From a virus: a stretch of 22,129 bases of DNA. Positions 18,701 to 22,129 of the stretch are shown in pieces. The notes beneath the pieces are model-generated. The model was not told the origin of the DNA and made no database searches. It saw only the letters and a program-made list of their open reading frames with translations. The DNA lies in the IMG/VR virus record IMGVR_UViG_3300046028_007158, positions 1-22,129 of that record. The stretch is one strand, 5' to 3'. A program made the position numbers and the translations under genes. How positions within the stretch are numbered: position 1 is the first letter of the stretch; each line of letters begins with the position of its first letter.

Positions 18701-19174
18701 GCATCTGCAATCATAACAGGTGAAACTTCTGTTAATGGTGGTCCTGCTGCAACAAGATATATAACCAAGAAGGTTGTATTGGATGCAGGATTCGATTCTG
18801 GTGATTTGAATGTTTATTTGACTGCTTATCGTCCAAATGGAACAGATATATTAGTATATTACAAAATTTTGAATAGAAATGATACTCAAGGTTTTGCTGA
18901 CGGTTCTTGGAAGTTGATGACAAAAACTAGAAGTTCGGATACATTATATTCTAAATTTAGAAATGATCTACATGAATATACTTTTGCGCCAGGAAGTTTG
19001 GGTGTAGATCAAGGTTATGTTTCTTATACCTCAACTAATGGCCAAACATACAATTCGTTCAATCAATTTGCAATCAAGATCGTTTTGGTGACCACAGATA
19101 AGACTATAGTTCCACATTTAACAGACATGAGATGTATTGCATTGCCTTCAAACATCAATAGTTCAATTGGTTGA
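12743..19174 (+). CDS. Very large DUF4815-type virion protein
   Basis: At 2143 residues this is the largest gene in the window. Residues 1-60 (NVDPYYDDFDDTKNFHRILF, then KPGKAVQARELTQAQTILQD) match the start of the DUF4815 family of phage structural proteins. Further family-like landmarks are GLAYVHGYRVEN near residue 317, LRDCLDFRPSR near 869, and a helical MADIAGLDTRINRVEYYTSL region near 985. A GDPVAQTFQID beta-sandwich segment near 1580, also seen in other marine phage structural proteins, follows. Two copies of an ITSGTxAG module occur at residues 436-500 and 1392-1455, and a GGxGY-type module near 1917-1997. It is probably a multi-domain peripheral baseplate or fibre-network component. 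T4 gp10 occupies a similar genome position, but I cannot show homology. The start is supported by AAGGGA. The stop lies two bases before the next ATG. Confidence 0.85.
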   Translation: MALNFNVDPYYDDFDDTKNFHRILFKPGKAVQARELTQAQTILQDQITKFANNIFKENSPVTGGQITTNFSCFYIKLQSTYNGATIDVSEFNGLLITNSTGTIKAKVVAVAQATGTAGEGDPPTLIVVYKSGTQFTNNDIIYDVNSNKACQAITNNSTGQSSVVSIAKGVFYVLGNFVQIEPTTIVLSKYDSTPSRRVGLEITETIYDFANDASLLDPAVGASNYQAPGADRYVISLELTTKPLYFGDDQFFIELLRIEEGNVFKMVNGSVYAAIDDYFAKRDYETNGDYIVNDFTLTPKVDPDDEDKYIMGVGKGLAYVHGYRVENPSPVNLSSNRARSNSSINNDNTIINYGSYFTVANVVGANARAFEITTANTVDFHCVASSDVYTANATTYNSTLVARGYIRGLDFQSSPDNSDANTYIYKAFVNDLQNQSLTGTVVSAGANTVVLPATNGKTSTVNDAYIGVDISITSGTNAGETRTIIGYVGSTRTATVNRSWSVTPDNTSTFALNFNTADVESLLQIGSDYTIYGKAKIDNTGKQGNLASGDAVFENPNKPELIFTLGLPHVKSITDASYTTYIESRGVVFGASGGDLSATLPLTGSYLNVIKHLGEGGTTLTSDLVEENFTIIVTSKGSNSKFAVGDIVPWTISGRTIDVNSNLSVATLKTLTSDLSGFTATIIYKVFVPVATNSSLILKIKNLVTANANTIVTDGTQVDTYTYVDDGGTSSGQVFIQAPGVQPPGTKQSLYLSDVKRVVKIIDTKNNYTLPTTAMYTDSTYNVTNNYIFDNGQKDGYYDHASITLKPGAPKPAGHLHVYVDYYKHSGGDGYFSKMSYVDASNAPENYREIPNYTSKNGTTYSLRDCLDFRPSRVNAQSNFIFRFSNPSDTRFGSLLPVDSSSFICDYEHYLGRKDKLILTKDRSLQIIEGSPSINPILPNEPDSSLTIANITHNPYTGYITTEVPPGKLPDLSIDKVQHRRYTMADIAGLDTRINRVEYYTSLNSLEQNANSLQISDAYGLNRFKNGIMVDDFSGFSASDAGVTDFNANINRRTRQMTAGQIVKNFPLKNLAMVYNMNSPTTASIAALNYNVTRDGSVNYFTLPYTTTNLVSQKLASRTTNVNPFNTPFAKGNLALSPNMDTWVDTTYSPALLVVDPNLQVYQRGNVNNTLAFGDWQTVPGTSATSLQSQTSSPWATISNSVGWTGGTTGLQQTTIQNSTLSSTYITKFKEQQSNVVGPYNKIDNTYALNNGYINDISILPWIKPQQITIIASGLLIKTKLNAFFDNINVNAYVRKLNTIEVESVTGTFKAGEIIGYFSSGTFTPTAKIVGVYNYTDTTKMRLYVSNDFKTTTYNNSLALQNGFFNASGVYQSSTASGSVVATQFNNSSEHYSGTLKDSTSLTSIQLSPLASSVNDFYNGLTIYITSGTGAGQSAVISDYVGSTKVATLATPITVASVVGLPDKETYSIGSTTGSIETNERGDFFGVFTVPANSFHTGQKVFRLDNRINNNAATVSTYAEGTFYAEGLQVNKQNIDFGASPSGAKDTFRQTLYKDSSYTTNTSEVQSRRIVTDLEPPPPWTGDPVAQTFQIDPTNFPNGAFISTIRVFFASKPTSTNDGSPITLSIVGTLNGYPNGVTLDHAVATLDPTKVRVSSTPQYLDTNAYTEFTFSSPVYVQSGVLYAFMVKSSSNEYTLWTASNNEEALPSTVKNLPTDPYPSSITKISAAHYVGGLFLSQNSQTWEADQNQNLMFTIERCVFNTAVTPSIRMVIPKKLPQRTLVDSEIDYYKNANTMTDLILTTSNSDILVDAFNISTTDFVPSSTSINYNYDATLQNGTSAGQVGINPGKYGTTMYDHIHLDDNQGERVLFANSETSFSLYGQLYSQDNAVSPVISDAGTTVFTVQYDINNCPLSNSLISIVSGGTSYATGNTTVTVSPPTGKNGMQAYASQTIVNGVITSIYLTDVGSGYIETPTVSINVSGGSAAGASAIITGETSVNGGPAATRYITKKVVLDAGFDSGDLNVYLTAYRPNGTDILVYYKILNRNDTQGFADGSWKLMTKTRSSDTLYSKFRNDLHEYTFAPGSLGVDQGYVSYTSTNGQTYNSFNQFAIKIVLVTTDKTIVPHLTDMRCIALPSNINSSIG
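14048..14242 (+). repeat. ITSGTxAG module, copy 1
   Basis: Residues 436-500 of the DUF4815-type protein contain TVNDAYIGVDISITSGTNAG followed by a YVGSTRTATVNRSW segment. It is paralogous to the copy at 16916-17107. DNA identity between the two is low, so the duplication is old. Confidence 0.75.
16916..17107 (+). repeat. ITSGTxAG module, copy 2
   Basis: Residues 1392-1455 contain SVNDFYNGLTIYITSGTGAG followed by YVGSTKVATLATPITV. The landmark residues and their spacing match copy 1 nearly 1000 residues earlier in the same protein. Confidence 0.75.
18490..18730 (+). repeat. GGxxY/GxGY module in the DUF4815-type protein
   Basis: Residues about 1917-1997 read ISIVSGGTSYATGNTTVTVS, then VNGVITSIYLTDVGSGYIET, then PTVSINVSGG and an Ala/Gly-rich strand. 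This is the same phrase order as in gp6, gp7-like and gp8. Confidence 0.65.
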
Positions 19175-19176
19175 TT

Positions 19177-19398
19177 ATGACATATTTGAAAGTTGAAGGT
19201 ACAAAATTGGTGAGAGATACCAGAAGCGGTGCAATTATAAATCAAGATAAAAATGGTTTAGATGAGTATTTGAATAAGCGCCGGGCATTAGAGTCTCAAA
19301 AAAACGAAATAAATAATGTTAAGTCTGAGGTTAAAGAACTCAGAGAAGATATAACGGAAATAAAAAGTTTGTTATTAAAACTATTAGAAAAAGGTTAA
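19177..19398 (+). CDS. Small coiled-coil protein of unknown function
   Basis: I chose ATG 19177 (MTYLKVEGTKLVRDTRSGAI), giving 73 residues. The in-frame TTG at 19171 overlaps the preceding stop and adds only two residues. Residues 1-25 look like a short beta hairpin with a charged loop. Residues 28-73 are a highly charged helix rich in Lys/Glu with Leu/Ile spacing typical of a coiled coil (NEINNVKSEVKELREDITEI, then KSLLLKLLEKG). I do not recognise an established function. Its place between two giant virion genes, two bases after one and one base before the other, suggests a small structural, assembly or chaperone role. No clear Shine-Dalgarno sequence precedes it, so translation may depend on termination of the upstream gene. 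Confidence 0.75.
   Translation: MTYLKVEGTKLVRDTRSGAIINQDKNGLDEYLNKRRALESQKNEINNVKSEVKELREDITEIKSLLLKLLEKG
19391..19395 (+). promoter_or_regulatory. Shine-Dalgarno site of fibre 2
   Basis: AAGG with preceding A residues sits five bases upstream of the ATG at 19400, within the last codons of the coiled-coil gene. It supports the chosen start of the fibre. Confidence 0.55.
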
Positions 19399-19399
19399 A

Positions 19400-22129
19400 A
19401 TGGCTAATACAGTATCCTCATTAAGTTATGCCAATACATTTGGTGATTGGATGGTTGCGACCAACAATTTAGTTATAGAAAATAACATTATTGCCAAAGA
19501 AAATTATGTCAAAGATTCTGGAACTTTATATCTTTCAGAAAGTTCACAAACAGCCTTACAATCAAACGGTAATGTTATTATACAGAAAGTATTCTCTGTT
19601 CAAGGCATAGGTTCTTCTGCATCAATTCAAAACAATTTAGATGTTCAGGGTCAAGGATATTTTACAAACGTAAATTTAAGTCTTGCAACAACAGGTAATG
19701 CAAATGTTGGTAAAACTTTGGAAGTTTTAGGTACAGGTAATGCACTATTAGTTTCAAACAATGCTATAATTGGTGGTAATGTTGCAATATCATATGCAAC
19801 CATCACAAGAACACTACAAGCAAATAATACTGTTAATACATCATACGCTTCAATATACAATACATTGTTTACTGATAAATTGCAAGCAAACACTAGCACT
19901 TTGACTGGTATAGCTGTTGCAAATAGTTCCGTTTTTACCAACTATCTACAATCCAATACAAACATATTAACAGCAGCACTACATTCAAATAATCAGATTA
20001 GCACTACATCCGCTTCTGTAACAGGTACTACTTGGACAAATGTGCTGCAAGCAAACAATTCCACAAATACATCAAATGCAAATATAGTTTGGACAGTATC
20101 AGCAAATGCTGTGCAAGCGCATGTTTCAGTAAACACATCCAATGCATCTGTTGTACATACAACTTATACAAATTTCTTGCAAGCCAATACTTCAACAAAC
20201 ACATCAAATGCAAGTATAGTTTGGACTTTGTATGCGAATAATGTTCAGGCCAATGCAACAGTTAATACAACAACAGCTTCTATTACTGGAACAACATTTA
20301 CTGATAAATTACAAGCCAATACACAAGCAAATACACAAACACTTTCTGTATCTGAAACTGCATTTGTTAATATATTAGAAGCTAATAGTGCGGTCAATAC
20401 AACCACATTATCAGTGTTTAGTACTTCACACACTGAGGTATTACAGGCCAATTCAGCTGCTAATACTAGAACAATGTCTGTTACTGGTGTAACGCATACT
20501 GATGTGTTACAAGCCAATTCAGCTGCTAATACTAGAACAATGTCTGTTACTGGTACTACACATACCAATGTGTTACAGGCTAATAGTGCAGCCAATACTA
20601 GAACAATGTCTGTTACTGGTACGACACATACCAATGTGTTACAGGCTAATACATTAGCCAACACCGAAACAATGACAGTTACTGGTACCACACATACGGA
20701 TGTGTTACAGGCCAATTCTGCGGCTAACACTAGAACCATGTCGGTTACTGGTACGACACATACAGATTTGTTAGTAGCAAATACTAGAATTAATACAGTA
20801 AATGTTTGGTCGACCCATACAGTAACGGCAAATACAATAAGAGCAAATTCTGATGTTTTCACACCAAATGTCAGAGTTTCAGAATTAATTGATGCTGAAG
20901 ATGCTGAAGCAAGAGTTTATAACCTACAGGTTGGTGAAGGTGGTTTGAGTATTGCTGGCAACTTCACACTTAATGGAAGAACAGTATTTAATTCAAATGA
21001 ATTTATTATAAGTCAAGGAACACCAAATCAAACATCAAAATTTAGTGTTTTCAGAACAGCTAATGGTGCGGCAAATGGTGTTGCATCGAATGCATCTATT
21101 CGTTGGAATGAAACAGATAATTATTTTGATCTAAATGACGTTAGTGATGGAACATATTATAGAATTATTACCGAACAACAACTCACTGGTTCAACAACAA
21201 CAGTAAGTTCAGTGTTGGCCGCATCAGCCACAGCGGCAAACACATTAAACGATGCAATACAAACAGCGAATACTTTCTTAAAAGCAAGAGTAGATTCTTC
21301 TGATTCATTTGCTAACGGTGCATTTGTTAGAGCCAATTCATCTTATTTGTCACAAAACATTACAGCAGTATTTGCAAATGCTGGTTTTGCACATGCAAAT
21401 GCTTCTTTCGCTGCAGCAAACAATGTTGGACCACAAATTGAACCAGCACATGCAAAAGCTAATGCGGCTTTTTCAAAGGCTAATGCTGCAACATCTGAGA
21501 TTAAAGGAACAACAGGTTCAATATCACCAACTGATGCATCATTGACATTCACATCTAATAACGGTGTACAAATTTATGCAACTGCTGCAAACACCTTAGC
21601 AATCAGCACATCACAAGATTTGCGGACTACTGCAACTCCGTCATTTTCTTCATTGACATTACCTGGAGCTCCATTGCCAATATCATCTGGTGGTACTGGT
21701 TCAACATCAGCTTCATCAGCTTTCAATACACTGGTTGCGGCCGCAACTGCCACACCAAACCCAACTTCAGGTTATGTTCTTGCAACTACTGGTACAGGTT
21801 TTTATTGGACTGCTGCTGGTGCAGGTGGTGCAGGTACACAACCTGGTACTAGAATTACATCTAATAGATTATCTTATACTGGTGATGGTACAACAACAAT
21901 TTATACAACACCAACATTCAGTCAGGCCAACCAAGTTAGAGTGTATATTAATGGTGTTCGTCAATTAGAATCTGAATATAGTTTAAATTCTGGTACATCT
22001 AGAGTGACAATGACTGTTGCACCAGTTCTTAATGACAAGATATTGGTCGAAGTAGATGGTTATGCAGTATATGAATATTTTGCAAACAATATCGTATACG
22101 GACCTGGAACAGGTGCTCTTTCAGCAGGC
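19400..22129 (+). CDS. Repeat-rich tail fibre / virion structural protein (3' partial)
   Basis: The frame stays open for 910 codons to the right edge. The N-terminus (MANTVSSLSYANTFGDWMVA, then TNNLVIENN) is an opening I recognise from fibre-like structural proteins of marine T4-like phages. Residues 139-457 are a strict array of 22-residue units beginning LQAN, with one 33-residue unit, so the period is eleven. Residues about 493-597 form a beta-rich domain (FTLNGRTVFNSNEFIISQGT, SIRWNETDNYFDLNDV, YYRIITEQQLTG). Residues 637-697 carry FANGAF/SYLSQNITA repeats shared with fibre 1. Residue 758 starts PLPISSGGTGSTSAS, a motif very common in tail fibres, and YINGVRQ is at 849-855. It is probably a long fibre or collar-type fibre; the receptor-contacting end may lie outside the window. 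A ribosome site is present five bases upstream of the ATG. Confidence 0.9.
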   Translation, partial: MANTVSSLSYANTFGDWMVATNNLVIENNIIAKENYVKDSGTLYLSESSQTALQSNGNVIIQKVFSVQGIGSSASIQNNLDVQGQGYFTNVNLSLATTGNANVGKTLEVLGTGNALLVSNNAIIGGNVAISYATITRTLQANNTVNTSYASIYNTLFTDKLQANTSTLTGIAVANSSVFTNYLQSNTNILTAALHSNNQISTTSASVTGTTWTNVLQANNSTNTSNANIVWTVSANAVQAHVSVNTSNASVVHTTYTNFLQANTSTNTSNASIVWTLYANNVQANATVNTTTASITGTTFTDKLQANTQANTQTLSVSETAFVNILEANSAVNTTTLSVFSTSHTEVLQANSAANTRTMSVTGVTHTDVLQANSAANTRTMSVTGTTHTNVLQANSAANTRTMSVTGTTHTNVLQANTLANTETMTVTGTTHTDVLQANSAANTRTMSVTGTTHTDLLVANTRINTVNVWSTHTVTANTIRANSDVFTPNVRVSELIDAEDAEARVYNLQVGEGGLSIAGNFTLNGRTVFNSNEFIISQGTPNQTSKFSVFRTANGAANGVASNASIRWNETDNYFDLNDVSDGTYYRIITEQQLTGSTTTVSSVLAASATAANTLNDAIQTANTFLKARVDSSDSFANGAFVRANSSYLSQNITAVFANAGFAHANASFAAANNVGPQIEPAHAKANAAFSKANAATSEIKGTTGSISPTDASLTFTSNNGVQIYATAANTLAISTSQDLRTTATPSFSSLTLPGAPLPISSGGTGSTSASSAFNTLVAAATATPNPTSGYVLATTGTGFYWTAAGAGGAGTQPGTRITSNRLSYTGDGTTTIYTTPTFSQANQVRVYINGVRQLESEYSLNSGTSRVTMTVAPVLNDKILVEVDGYAVYEYFANNIVYGPGTGALSAG
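19814..20770 (+). repeat. Hendecad array: 22-residue (66-bp) repeats in fibre 2
   Basis: Residues 139-457 consist of 13 units of 22 residues plus one of 33, totalling 319 residues or 29 elevens. The consensus begins (L/V)QANxxxNTxxxS and ends TxxTxx. The last units, 20465 onward, have an exact 66-bp period with starts of the TRTMSVTG phrase (or its variant) at 20465, 20531, 20597, 20663 and 20729. They are nearly identical in DNA, while earlier copies are diverged. Confidence 0.95.
21308..21490 (+). repeat. Fibre 1-type FANGAF heptads in fibre 2
   Basis: Residues 637-697 read FANGAFVRANSSYLSQNITA, then FANAGFAHANASFAAANN and a few AHAKANAAFSKANAA heptads. These match the 21-residue repeat of fibre 1, more than 10 kb upstream. 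Confidence 0.85.

Noticed and set aside
19171-19398. TTG start at 19171 for the small coiled-coil gene
   Set aside because: It would overlap the stop of the giant gene and adds only two residues; ATG at 19177 gives the natural MTYLKVEG start.
20465-20770. CRISPR-like regular repeats
   Set aside because: The 66-bp period is continuous coding sequence with no unique spacers, and translates into a regular coiled-coil unit.
20245-20862. 205-residue antisense frame through the hendecad array
   Set aside because: It exists because the 66-bp repeat keeps all frames open in phase; the translated protein is a Val/Ala-rich mirror of the repeat without start signals.

Overview
The window is a densely packed, AT-rich block of virion genes from a T4-like contractile-tailed phage (myovirus). 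Every gene I can support lies on the + strand, and neighbouring genes overlap by 4 bases or are separated by a few bases. The only larger gap is 91 bp. Gene content and order (gp53-, gp27-, gp5-, gp25-, gp6-, gp7-like, fibre, gp8-like, a very large DUF4815-type protein, fibre) match the baseplate and tail-fibre module of marine T4-like phages such as cyanophages and pelagiphages. The host cannot be determined from this window. I saw no tRNA, integrase, transposase, CRISPR or metabolic gene.

Layout: (1) positions 2-2848 hold the end of a gp53-like wedge protein, a gp27-like hub protein and a gp5-like spike that has no lysozyme domain and ends in a PAAR-like segment. (2) A T4-type late-promoter motif at 2928-2935 precedes gp25, gp6, a gp7-like wedge protein and a 932-residue fibre (2940-11348). 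The fibre carries a long Ala/Asn heptad array and a cupredoxin-like C-terminal domain. (3) A second late-promoter motif at 11354-11361, at the same distance from its start codon, precedes gp8, a 2143-residue DUF4815-type protein, a 73-residue coiled-coil protein and a second fibre that runs off the right end (11366-22129).

Working together, gp27/gp5 would form the central hub and membrane-piercing spike, while gp25, gp53, gp6, the gp7-like protein and gp8 would form the wedges around it. The DUF4815-type protein and the two repeat-rich fibres are probably peripheral baseplate, adaptor or receptor-contacting parts. The most notable features are the repeat architectures: heptad-based 14/21-residue units in fibre 1, hendecad-based 22/33-residue units in fibre 2, and a Gly-Gly-x-Gly-Tyr beta module present in four baseplate genes. 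The others are the intact type-1-copper-like ligand pattern at the fibre 1 tip and two possible leaderless late transcripts.
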